Shown one piece after another: positions 22,224-29,055 of a stretch of DNA of 37,077 bases. Location of the stretch: positions 1-37,077 of IMG/VR virus record IMGVR_UViG_3300048996_000041; one strand, 5' to 3'. The notes under the pieces were generated by a model. It saw only the letters and a list, made by a program, of their open reading frames with translations, did no database searches and was not told the origin of the DNA. Both the position numbers and the translations under genes were made by a program. This DNA is from a virus. The stretch's first letter is position 1, and each line of letters starts with the position of its first letter.

Positions 22224-22466
22224 CTACCCCTCGATCGTTTCGACGTTGTAGAACCCGGCACCAACTCCATATCGCCATGCCGTCATTGGGGACTTCTCTC
22301 CACCTCCGGCACGGTTCTTCACCATGACACCAAGCTGTGTCTGTCGGGTAACCCATCGAAGAATCTCTCGACAAGACCGCATCCGGCCATCGTTGCAGTA
22401 CCCGCACCCACCCTCGAGACAGGTGGCGTCAGGGTTCGGCCAGCAGATCCGCCGCTTGACAATCAC
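22224..22466 (-). CDS. Cys-rich small protein
   Basis: An 80-residue protein. CWPNPDATCLEGGCGYCND is a four-Cys cluster, probably a zinc ribbon, followed by a helical/aromatic part (WRYGVGAGFYNVETIEG). Start is GTG 22466 overlapping the previous stop (GTGA), with GAGGTG upstream. Unknown function. Confidence 0.62.
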   Translation of the reverse strand: MIVKRRICWPNPDATCLEGGCGYCNDGRMRSCREILRWVTRQTQLGVMVKNRAGGGEKSPMTAWRYGVGAGFYNVETIEG

Positions 22467-22732
22467 GGGGTCACCTCGTACAGATGCCAGACCAGGCCCT
22501 CGGCCGTACGGGGACAGGTGCCGATGTGCTGCGCATCGTAGGGCAATAGGTGACCGGTACCGAACACTTGGAACCAATGAGTCTTCAACGGTACCTTCTC
22601 CGCCGATTCAGCCCAGAACTCGACACCCACCCCCGGCTGATATGCGACATGCACCGGGCCATAGCTCAATGGGAAGCTATGCGGCTGGTCATCGACAGGA
22701 ACCACGTACCGGAACATCTTTCGATTCTTCAT
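22463..22732 (-). CDS. DUF7352-like conserved actinophage protein
   Basis: An 89-residue protein. The pattern MKNRKMFRYVVPVDDQPHSF, GPVHVAYQPGVGVEFWAES, WFQVFGTGHLLPYDAQHIGT, LVWHLYEV matches a short conserved family seen repeatedly in Streptomyces and other actinophages (known to me as DUF7352; function unknown). ATG 22732 overlaps the stop of the membrane mini-gene (ATGA), which fixes the start. GGAGG lies upstream. Confidence 0.7.
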   Translation of the reverse strand: MKNRKMFRYVVPVDDQPHSFPLSYGPVHVAYQPGVGVEFWAESAEKVPLKTHWFQVFGTGHLLPYDAQHIGTCPRTAEGLVWHLYEVTP

Positions 22733-22827
22733 CCCCATCGACCTCCGGACCAGATGCCAAGGGCCAAGCACACAGCACCCGTTGCCATGCCCCCCGCATA
22801 GACCATGATGAATTCCCAGAACGTCAT
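22729..22827 (-). CDS. 32-aa single-helix membrane protein
   Basis: A mini-protein, TFWEFIMVYAGGMATGAVCL followed by ALGIWSGGRWG, essentially one transmembrane helix. AGGAG lies 5 bases before ATG 22827, and the stop overlaps the next start (ATGA). Both coupling and RBS make it a likely gene despite its size. Possible holin/antiholin-type or membrane signal; undetermined. Confidence 0.62.
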   Translation of the reverse strand: MTFWEFIMVYAGGMATGAVCLALGIWSGGRWG

Positions 22828-22829
22828 TC

Positions 22830-23132
22830 CTACTCCTGATCCATGATGCGCGGGATCTCTTTATCCCGAGCGATGTAGTCCATAGGGTCTCCACCTTGAT
22901 CCACTCGATCTACGATATACTGACCCCAGGACAGATGACGATTGTTGTTCTCTCCACACGTGGCACAGTCCGGGCCATTGAAGGCCGACGTACCGAGCTT
23001 CTTGAGCTTGTGTCGATGGTCGGTGATCACCCACTCCGGATACGTCACCTCCTCGAAGGGTGACTCGGGATCATCCTCAGGCTTTACCAGGTTGTACCGC
23101 GTCAGCCTGGACCTGTCCCTCACCCTTGCCAC
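22830..23132 (-). CDS. Hypothetical protein with CxxC motif
   Basis: About 100 residues. PEWVITDHRHKLKKLGTSAF followed by NGPDCATCGENNNRHLSW is the main recognisable part; the CATC knuckle is too little for a definite zinc domain. Candidate starts are GTG 23132 (AGAGG 4 bases upstream), a GTG at 23123, or ATG 23153 without a site; the first is used. It overlaps the end of the preceding broken gene. Confidence 0.5.
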   Translation of the reverse strand: MARVRDRSRLTRYNLVKPEDDPESPFEEVTYPEWVITDHRHKLKKLGTSAFNGPDCATCGENNNRHLSWGQYIVDRVDQGGDPMDYIARDKEIPRIMDQE

Positions 23133-23333
23133 CCCACCTCTGCTGATCGCCATGGCAGAACCAGTCGCCCGGGTATCCCTCGTGCTGACCGTCCCACACA
23201 TGGGCCAGGTGCACACCCTTCTGCCAGCACCTCAACTTGACCCCGGCCAACTTGTTGGCCAGAGCCCGGTATCCGAACTTGATGCGGTCCGGATTCAGGT
23301 TGTCCGCCGGCCACGTCTCGAGCTTACCTTCAT
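23077..23333 (-). pseudogene. Frame-broken gene: strong start, then one-base frame slip
   Basis: ATG 23333 follows AGAGGACCC and overlaps the previous stop (ATGA), so it is a strong start, but its frame ends after 12 codons at a TGA. The -1 frame beside it is open from 23343 to the stop at 23077 and encodes a coherent protein (LETWPADNLNPDRIKFGYRA, LANKLAGVKLRCWQKG, YPGDWFCHGD) without its own early start codon. One missing base just after the start would restore a protein beginning MKGKLETW. No heptameric slip site is visible. It is either a real frameshift mutation or a sequencing or assembly error. Confidence 0.6.
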
Positions 23334-23416
23334 TTGGGTCCTCTCACAATCAAGTAAACCAATGCTGCGACCATGACCGCTATTCCCGAGACAGACAATG
23401 CCAGGTCACGAAGCAT
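23330..23416 (-). CDS. 28-aa single-helix membrane protein
   Basis: MLRDLALSVSGIAVMVAALV followed by YLIVRGPK: one hydrophobic helix with a basic N-terminus. AGGGGA lies 7 bases before ATG 23416; the stop overlaps the next ATG. It is similar in style to the 32-aa gene at 22729. Confidence 0.6.
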   Translation of the reverse strand: MLRDLALSVSGIAVMVAALVYLIVRGPK

Positions 23417-23427
23417 TGCATTCTCCC

Positions 23428-23694
23428 CTATCCGTTGGGGTACGGCTCATAATGCGTGAAGAATTCGAGCAATGCACCAGCATCCTCGGTATCCAGCGAG
23501 ATGGTCGGCAGGCCACTGGTCTCAGTGACCATGAACTGAATACCCTCCATCGGGCATTCCTTATTCAGATCCTCAACTAGACGTGCCTCCTCGGACATCG
23601 CAGCCCGACGTTTCGCCTCGGTCTCTAGTTGTCGTTTCAGGATGTTCCTCTGCCGACGCAGCGTCTCCTCATACGTCAGTCGTCTCATAGGCAT
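23428..23694 (-). CDS. Charged helical protein
   Basis: An 88-residue protein: a very basic helix (RRLTYEETLRRQRNILKRQL), then a mixed part (GIQFMVTETSGLPTISLDTE, LLEFFTHYEPYPNG). ATG 23694 or 23688 with GGTGGTG upstream. It may be a small nucleic-acid-associated protein. Unknown. Confidence 0.6.
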   Translation of the reverse strand: MPMRRLTYEETLRRQRNILKRQLETEAKRRAAMSEEARLVEDLNKECPMEGIQFMVTETSGLPTISLDTEDAGALLEFFTHYEPYPNG

Positions 23695-23697
23695 CGT

Positions 23698-23886
23698 TCA
23701 CCACCGACATGAGATGCCGGTACCCTGGGCGGTCTCAGCGACCACACATGACACCTGCTCACCATTGGGCATCCGAACTACCTTGCCGTACACGTCACTC
23801 CGTTTGGCTGACGCTGAACCCCCGCACGCCACCATCAGCGCAAGGGCCAACATGAACACAGCCAACAGTCTAGTTTTGGACGTCAT
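23698..23886 (-). CDS. Small secreted/lipoprotein-like protein
   Basis: A 62-residue protein. KTRLLAVFMLALALMVACGG is a signal peptide with a lipobox-like Cys (ALMVAC), so the mature part (about 40 residues with two more Cys) would sit on the cell surface. GAGGAGG lies 8 bases before ATG 23886, and it overlaps the previous stop (ATGA). Superinfection exclusion is a common role for such proteins, not demonstrated here. Confidence 0.62.
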   Translation of the reverse strand: MTSKTRLLAVFMLALALMVACGGSASAKRSDVYGKVVRMPNGEQVSCVVAETAQGTGISCRW

Positions 23887-24392
23887 GCGTCAACCTCCTC
23901 GGTCGGGGCTCCACACGCCGGACAATAGTTCCAGGTGGTGTCAGCCCATCGCTTGCACTTTACCCCTCCGCATCGCCTCACGCTGCGATCCTTCGATTCG
24001 CCCCCAAGGAACTCACCCATCTCCCGAGCCAGCTTGCGCAATGCGCGGTCCACACGGGCCTTGGCGGCCACAGCGCGGTCATCGGCCACCACGGCACGGG
24101 TATTGGCACCCTGGCGCCTCCCCGTCGTGCTGGCACCCCCTCGCGCATCCTTCTGCCCCGTCGATGTCCGAACCCGGGCACCACTCGGCACAGTAGCCGT
24201 CGCAGCATCAGGATCTCGAGCCACCCGAGACGACCCACCGACAGACGGCCCGAATGCTTGCAACCAGATCAGTTCATACCGCAGAACAAATGCTGACGGC
24301 AGAACCCGAAGTATCTCTTGCCCCACGTCCAAAGCCGACATTCCTCGCCGCTGAGCTTCCGTCTTCACCCTGCCGACTTCTACCTGTGTCAT
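23883..24392 (-). CDS. Protein with C-terminal zinc ribbon and low-complexity middle
   Basis: A 169-residue protein. The N-terminal 50 residues are a small helical domain (QVEVGRVKTEAQRRGMSALD, SAFVLRYELIWLQAFG). The middle is Ala/Arg/Gly-rich. The end CGGVKCKRWADTTWNYCPACG holds two Cys pairs, a treble-clef or ribbon-type zinc site. Placed second in the operon after the winged-helix gene. Nucleic-acid binding is plausible; unproven. Confidence 0.65.
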   Translation of the reverse strand: MTQVEVGRVKTEAQRRGMSALDVGQEILRVLPSAFVLRYELIWLQAFGPSVGGSSRVARDPDAATATVPSGARVRTSTGQKDARGGASTTGRRQGANTRAVVADDRAVAAKARVDRALRKLAREMGEFLGGESKDRSVRRCGGVKCKRWADTTWNYCPACGAPTEEVDA

Positions 24393-24425
24393 TAATGTCT
24401 CGCCTTTCCTAAGACCTTGATCTAC

Positions 24426-24851
24426 CTATCGATCCCACCGAATGACTGTCTTGATCGTGAATCCCCGCCTGCCCAACATAGCCAATTCGTCATCCCCCAC
24501 ACCAACCGGCAATGCTACCCACTTGTTCGGATGATCCACGGCCCGCTGCATCATTGGCTTCAGATCCACAGCCTCTACCGGGATCAGATCACCAACCTCG
24601 GCCATCAACCGCCTACCCTTTGCCGTCAACCGATAGGTCTTCATCCACGTCTGGCCTCTACCCTGCAGCTCCTTACCCTGCACGACCTCGAGCACACCCC
24701 CCTTAACCATCTTCCCTATCAGGATCGACAACGGCCACGGTTCCACGTGGGCGGCCATCAACGATCGGATATTCGCTCCCTTCACAGTGCCACCCGCGAT
24801 GATCCGGCAGACTCGCATCATCCTTGCATTCGCCTCTACGGATTTGAACAT
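24426..24851 (-). CDS. Winged-helix (MarR/PadR-like) DNA-binding protein
   Basis: A 141-residue protein. PLSILIGKMVKGGVLEVVQG followed by GRGQTWMKTYRLTAKGRRLM is a typical wing region: recognition helix, beta hairpin and 'YRLTAKGR'. It is the first gene of the long minus-strand run, so it may regulate it or the divergent genes. No ribosome site lies before ATG 24851 (or GTG 24857); a TAATAC 9 bases upstream suggests possible leaderless translation. Confidence 0.65.
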   Translation of the reverse strand: MFKSVEANARMMRVCRIIAGGTVKGANIRSLMAAHVEPWPLSILIGKMVKGGVLEVVQGKELQGRGQTWMKTYRLTAKGRRLMAEVGDLIPVEAVDLKPMMQRAVDHPNKWVALPVGVGDDELAMLGRRGFTIKTVIRWDR

Positions 24852-24857
24852 ATGCAC

Positions 24858-25114
24858 ACCGTATTACATCACCCATTCTTGACCATACTTCTCCATCCGT
24901 TCCCCGGGGCGCGGCGGCGCGCAAGTGGACCCCGAAGGGGGGAGCGCAAGCGTGCAGACGTGATCCCGGTGTTTGTGTAGATTAAAAATCCTACGTACCC
25001 AGAAACTCTTGAAGAATTTGAGTCTATTTTTATATTGACTGTATGATCAAGACACCGACCACGTTTCGGCGCTTATCCCTCCCTTAGTTCCGGGGCGCCG
25101 TCCCGCGTTCGGGG
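24858..25114. other. AT-rich intergenic region with GC hairpin; candidate origin/promoter region
   Basis: A 257-bp gap between two minus-strand genes. It holds: a C(UUCG)G-type hairpin within GGACCCCGAAGGGGGG (about 24927-24942); two direct GCGCAAG copies at 24919 and 24944; the most AT-rich stretch of the window (about 24975-25056); a TTGAAG/TATATT pair 16 bp apart on plus (25009-25036) and TATAAA on minus (25034-25029); and one TTAGTTCC, resembling the array core, at about 25084. I see no gene. It may combine promoters with an origin. Confidence 0.5.
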
Positions 25115-27259
25115 TTACTGATCTGTGCGCGCGAGTGAGGTAACCGTCCAACCGACTGTGTTGTCTCCGGTCAGCAGTCCATTCGCCACTGCGTTGGTTG
25201 CCTGCTTCACCACATCCGATGGCCTGACCCCCATAGCCGATGCAATGTGATCCGTAGGCACGGCCCTACCCTTCGGACCCATTGACATTATCTTCGTAAC
25301 AATGCTCGATCCCGCCGGCTGGCCATCTGGCCGTGTCCTGCCATTGCCTGGCCTGGGTGTGGAGGGATCACCTTCTGGCTCGGAGTCTGACCACAACCCG
25401 GTCACCGGCTGCCACGGGACCCTGGTGCCGTACTGATCGCTGATGCCCATCCGGGGTACTTCTACAATCCACCGTTCATCGGTAGAGCTTTTTGATTCTC
25501 TTTCCACCCGGATCTTGCTGACACCCCCGTGCCCGCGTTCCCGGCTGTGTACGTAGAGAGCATCATCTACCCACGCGTGCAGGGCAACGCTGCCCAGCAT
25601 CCTGCTGCCACCCCGTTCCCCGGACGATCCCTTCTTGTTGTGGTGGACAACAGCGATAGCCGCACCAGATGCTTCCGACACATACCGCAGAGGACGTAGG
25701 ATCTTGGCCATTAGCTCCGGTGCCCGGTCGGTATCAACAGCCCCGGCCGTAGTACCCAGTGTGTCTATGACGCCTATGGCCGCGTGGTAATCACCCATCA
25801 TCTCAGCGAACCACGCCTGCCACCCTGGATCGGATGCAGTGAACCCTGACCGGATGTGGAAGCCCATGGGGATGCCAGATGTGGGCGGTAGCCAGAAGAG
25901 CTGACCATCATCTGCACGCTCCATAGTGCCATGCCAGTGTTGCCCGGGTGACTTCCCCTCAACTACTTGTTCCAGCCTGTCCCGAACGATGATCTCCCCA
26001 TCTTCTTCCTGCACGTACAGCACAGGCTGTGGTCCACCGACGATAGAGAACCGGGGGTCATTGAGAAATGGTGTGCCGGTAGACACAGCCACGGCCATGT
26101 CAAGAGCCAGATACGACTTGTATGACTTGGGATCGCCGCTGATGAATCCGCAGCCGCCCTTGCTCCACACGTTGCGAATGAGCCACTGTGGCCGGCGCAT
26201 CCGGGTAGCCATCGCATCAGACAACCAGCGCATCTGGGGCTTCGGGGTTTCTTCCACTTCTTCCAGAGCGTCCCCATCACCAGCCTCTGCGTGATCGGCT
26301 TTCTCTTTCTTCCCCGTTCCTATTGCTTTTGCTGCTTCGGCCTTTAGACGTTTGATCTCGTCATTGCGCCCGGCGTACTTGTTCCAGACTGACTTCTTAA
26401 CAACAGCCACTATCTCGGCAAGCGTGCACCCAGCATCGGCCAGATCCCGTTCAATCTGCCACAAGATCTCCGACCTGTCCGCACCCACGGCGTCACTGAG
26501 CTTGCGTACGCCCATGTACTCCCGGACCTTGGCCGACACCTTGAGACGAACCCTGCCCCACACCTCGTGCCGGTCGATCCCACTGAGCAGGTCATCGTCA
26601 AGCAGATCAGGTGCATCTTCCCCCGCCCCCACGACGGCTGGCAGATCATCGAAATCGTCCGGGGTGTACCGGGGACCGTTGTCCCACATGAAGCGCCCTG
26701 CGACGCTCTGAGACCCGTTAGTCCGGTGGTCCGGTTTGTGGTTCGGCCGGCCAGGCACACGTAGCAGCTGGGTGGTATCCCATCCTGAGGGGTCGGCACC
26801 GAGGAACAGGGTGAGCTTGTGATTCTCATTGCCTGCCCACGATGCACCGACGCGTGGTTTGCTCAACAACCAGATGGCTTGATACCGACCGGGACTAGAC
26901 TCCCACGCGATTGTTGGCCGGTACTGCTGGTCGATCTGCTCGGGATCGGCTGCATCGAGGTCTGCCCATAGCGTGCGCTCTGGTTCGGCATACTGCTCGA
27001 TTCTTCGTTTGTCCCCGAACAAACACGGAGCGAAGTAGACATCGTCGTTACCGTGCTGATTGAGATGGGCCAGGATCCCTGGTTTATCTTCGGGCCATAC
27101 GTACGCACGTCCCTCGTGGAAATTCTTCTTGCGCTCTTCCCGCGTAGTGCACCGACCTGGAATCCACGGAAGGAACACAAAGCCTTCACGGTCCTGGCCC
27201 CAGATCTTGGTAAGAATCCTGAGCTGTTGCTCTGGGGTGAGCGTACCGTTGTTGACCAC
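25115..27259 (-). CDS. Primase-polymerase fused to RepA-like helicase
   Basis: A 714-residue replication protein. The N-terminal 300 residues look like an archaeo-eukaryotic primase: TLWADLDAADPEQIDQQY has the DxD pair (about residues 98-103) and WESSPGRYQAIWLL the strand that follows. From about residue 350 a RecA-like helicase appears: GFISGDPKSYKSYLALDM (Walker A near 376-382), GVIDTLGTTAG (Walker B near 495), VVHHNKKGSSGERGGS and LLGSVAL-type sensor. GTG 27259 is chosen because AGAGG lies 8 bases upstream. It would unwind and prime at the fork. Confidence 0.82.
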   Translation of the reverse strand: MVNNGTLTPEQQLRILTKIWGQDREGFVFLPWIPGRCTTREERKKNFHEGRAYVWPEDKPGILAHLNQHGNDDVYFAPCLFGDKRRIEQYAEPERTLWADLDAADPEQIDQQYRPTIAWESSPGRYQAIWLLSKPRVGASWAGNENHKLTLFLGADPSGWDTTQLLRVPGRPNHKPDHRTNGSQSVAGRFMWDNGPRYTPDDFDDLPAVVGAGEDAPDLLDDDLLSGIDRHEVWGRVRLKVSAKVREYMGVRKLSDAVGADRSEILWQIERDLADAGCTLAEIVAVVKKSVWNKYAGRNDEIKRLKAEAAKAIGTGKKEKADHAEAGDGDALEEVEETPKPQMRWLSDAMATRMRRPQWLIRNVWSKGGCGFISGDPKSYKSYLALDMAVAVSTGTPFLNDPRFSIVGGPQPVLYVQEEDGEIIVRDRLEQVVEGKSPGQHWHGTMERADDGQLFWLPPTSGIPMGFHIRSGFTASDPGWQAWFAEMMGDYHAAIGVIDTLGTTAGAVDTDRAPELMAKILRPLRYVSEASGAAIAVVHHNKKGSSGERGGSRMLGSVALHAWVDDALYVHSRERGHGGVSKIRVERESKSSTDERWIVEVPRMGISDQYGTRVPWQPVTGLWSDSEPEGDPSTPRPGNGRTRPDGQPAGSSIVTKIMSMGPKGRAVPTDHIASAMGVRPSDVVKQATNAVANGLLTGDNTVGWTVTSLARTDQ

Positions 27260-27387
27260 GCGCACATCCTCTCGCTGTGTACGCAACCGCCATGCGTGTG
27301 GAGGCACACCATATGCGCGATCACGGCTCCTTGCACCGCTGCCCCCCAGCCGGGCACTATGTGTCCACACACAACGGCGGAAGGAAC
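27260..27387. promoter_or_regulatory. Divergent control region between replication and right-arm genes
   Basis: A 128-bp gap between the minus primase-helicase gene and the plus genes. Two short inverted repeats stand out: GTGTG-GAGG-CACAC (27296-27309) and TGTGT-CC-ACACA (27360-27371); both look like half-site operators. No clear sigma70 hexamers are visible for either side. Confidence 0.4.
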
Positions 27388-27555
27388 ATGATGACCGACG
27401 AGGAAGCGATCGCTGCACTGAACGCGATTGGGGTTGATGACCCCGAGAGGGCCCACATGGAGGCCGACAGCATCTTGCTGAGCTCGGTATCCCTGCCGGT
27501 GTCCGAGGCATACCAGCTGGCCATGAACCGGCAGCGTTGGGTGGCGTCAGCATGA
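27388..27555 (+). CDS. 55-aa acidic small protein, first gene of the right arm
   Basis: A short helical protein (DEEAIAALNAIGVDDPERAH, ADSILLSSVSLPVSEAYQLA, MNRQRWVASA). GGAAGGAAC precedes ATG 27388/27391. Its stop overlaps the next ATG (ATGA at 27552). Unknown role. Confidence 0.6.
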   Translation: MMTDEEAIAALNAIGVDDPERAHMEADSILLSSVSLPVSEAYQLAMNRQRWVASA

Positions 27556-27878
27556 GTCGATATGATCCTGACTCCCCGGACTACGATCCCGAGTTCACCG
27601 GGACCGGACGGGTGATGTATGTGGAACCCAAGACCCAATCTGAGCTGCGCATCCCGCCGTACGTCCGTGCCATGCAGGCGGCTGTGTACGCACACGCTAA
27701 CCAGACGTCGGTCTACATCGACAACCTGTCGGGGTTGCAGCACGACATGTTGCAGTGGGCGGTCGGGGAGGCCATGAATCGGCAAGCTCGGATCGAGCGT
27801 CGGGTGCCGGCCAACGCGACAACGTCTCGCCAGTTCCGGGCGGGTACCCGCCGAACCAAGAAGCTGGCACGTCGCTGA
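27552..27878 (+). CDS. Hypothetical protein, right arm
   Basis: A 108-residue protein. A disordered Asp/Pro start (SRYDPDSPDYDPEFTGTGRV) leads to a helical middle (YVRAMQAAVYAHANQTSVYI) and a basic end (RAGTRRTKKLARR). ATGA overlap with the previous gene and TGATG with the next indicate one transcript. The basic C-terminus could contact DNA. Confidence 0.62.
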   Translation: MSRYDPDSPDYDPEFTGTGRVMYVEPKTQSELRIPPYVRAMQAAVYAHANQTSVYIDNLSGLQHDMLQWAVGEAMNRQARIERRVPANATTSRQFRAGTRRTKKLARR

Positions 27879-28123
27879 TGCCCTCGATGTTTCCGGATGA
27901 GACGATCGGTGAAGCCACCCGATCTTCAGCCAAGGAAGTATCAGTCACCTGCCGTGCTCAGGTGCACACGATCTACCATGCGATGGTTGACCTGGCGGAT
28001 TCCCCAACGCCAGGCAACGCGCAACAGGTCATCAACCAAGCTGAAGAGCTGAGCAAGATGGCTCTGATGATCGCTCGGCAAGCCAAGACCGTCAAGGGAA
28101 TACTGGAGGCCACACCCTCATGA
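27878..28123 (+). CDS. 81-aa helical protein
   Basis: MPSMFPDETIGEATRS followed by a helical core (QVHTIYHAMVDLADS, NAQQVINQAEELSKMALMIA). It overlaps neighbours on both sides by 1-4 nt. No known motif. Confidence 0.6.
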   Translation: MPSMFPDETIGEATRSSAKEVSVTCRAQVHTIYHAMVDLADSPTPGNAQQVINQAEELSKMALMIARQAKTVKGILEATPS

Positions 28124-28386
28124 CCAAGTACATGCTCATGTTTCGCCTGTCCGTGCCCACTCGACACCCCCTGACCGGCACCGAGGTGGATGGCCCGGTG
28201 ATCGTGTCCAATGTGGTCCGTGATGATGATCCGGTCCGCTGTATCGATCGGGCCCTCGCGATCCTCGAGCTCGAACGCAACAACCTGGCCAGCCAGCAGG
28301 ACGTCAAAGACAGCCCCGGTGATGGTGACTCGCTGTTCGACAACGCGGCTGCCATCGATCCGTACGTGAACCGTCCCCAGGGATGA
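28120..28386 (+). CDS. 88-aa hypothetical protein
   Basis: MTKYMLMFRLSVPTRHPLTG has a strand-like start, then DDDPVRCIDRALAILELERN as a helix and a disordered end. ATGA overlaps on both sides. Unknown. Confidence 0.6.
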   Translation: MTKYMLMFRLSVPTRHPLTGTEVDGPVIVSNVVRDDDPVRCIDRALAILELERNNLASQQDVKDSPGDGDSLFDNAAAIDPYVNRPQG

Positions 28387-28826
28387 AGCCACCATCACTC
28401 CACACCCTCCTCGAGGACCCCCTGTTTCGCGCGTACATGAAACAGGTGCCGGATCTGTCACCCAACCTGGCACATGGGTCACCGTGGGCTGTGTGGGCAC
28501 GTACAACGGACGAGCCAGCCAGGTGGCGAGGAGGCAAATTCACGACCTACCGGGATGCGTGGACTGCCACGGTCAAGGCCGTCCGGAACACCGACCGATA
28601 CCAAGACGTGGCACTGGTATCTCTTCGGCAATTCTTCCCTCCACCGGAAGGGTTTCACTGGGACTACAACTTCGAATGGTGCTCACGCTGTCGGCGTCCT
28701 TCGTATTTCGCTTATCGGCCAAGGCATCATGCGCTACGGAATGCTCCCGTTCTCACCAGTGAGGATGCACTACGGTGTTTCTACTGTGGGGTGCGTCACT
28801 GTGCAATGCCCGCGTACCATCACTGA
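28383..28826 (+). CDS. Two-zinc-ribbon protein of an actinophage family
   Basis: A 147-residue protein. WCSRCRRPSYFAYRPRHHAL and RCFYCGVRHCAMPAYHH form two Cys pairs, consistent with a zinc ribbon at the C-terminus; the first 90 residues are helical (LLEDPLFRAYMKQVPDLSPN, YRDAWTATVKAVRNTDRY). I recall similar ribbons in phage early regions, but no role is known. Confidence 0.65.
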   Translation: MKPPSLHTLLEDPLFRAYMKQVPDLSPNLAHGSPWAVWARTTDEPARWRGGKFTTYRDAWTATVKAVRNTDRYQDVALVSLRQFFPPPEGFHWDYNFEWCSRCRRPSYFAYRPRHHALRNAPVLTSEDALRCFYCGVRHCAMPAYHH

Positions 28827-28854
28827 TGCATCACCCACCTGGGGAGAAGGAATC

Positions 28855-29052
28855 ATGATGACAGAGCCACACCCGCCGGACCTCGCGGCCCAGTATGCCG
28901 AGGTGTCCGCAGAGAATGTGGCCTTGGTCGAGGCGCTCCACACAATCGTGGGGGAGACCAGTGACGCGGAGGTCGTGCGTATCGCAGCCGCCGCACTCAC
29001 CAACACCAAGACAGGACAACGGTACCTGTCGGCCAATCCCCTGAGGTATTAG
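28855..29052 (+). CDS. 65-aa helical protein
   Basis: Acidic/helical: PPDLAAQYAEVSAENVALVE, TIVGETSDAEVVRIAAAALT. AAGGA lies upstream of ATG 28855 (or 28858). Sits before the SNF2-like gene. Unknown. Confidence 0.55.
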   Translation: MMTEPHPPDLAAQYAEVSAENVALVEALHTIVGETSDAEVVRIAAAALTNTKTGQRYLSANPLRY

Positions 29053-29055
29053 CAC

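Noticed and set aside
23120-23314. 64-codon minus frame overlapping the broken gene
   Set aside because: Gly/Arg-rich, no ribosome site; the adjacent frame is far more protein-like.
25926-26764. Plus-strand frames opposite the primase-helicase
   Set aside because: Overlap fully with a well-supported protein on the minus strand.
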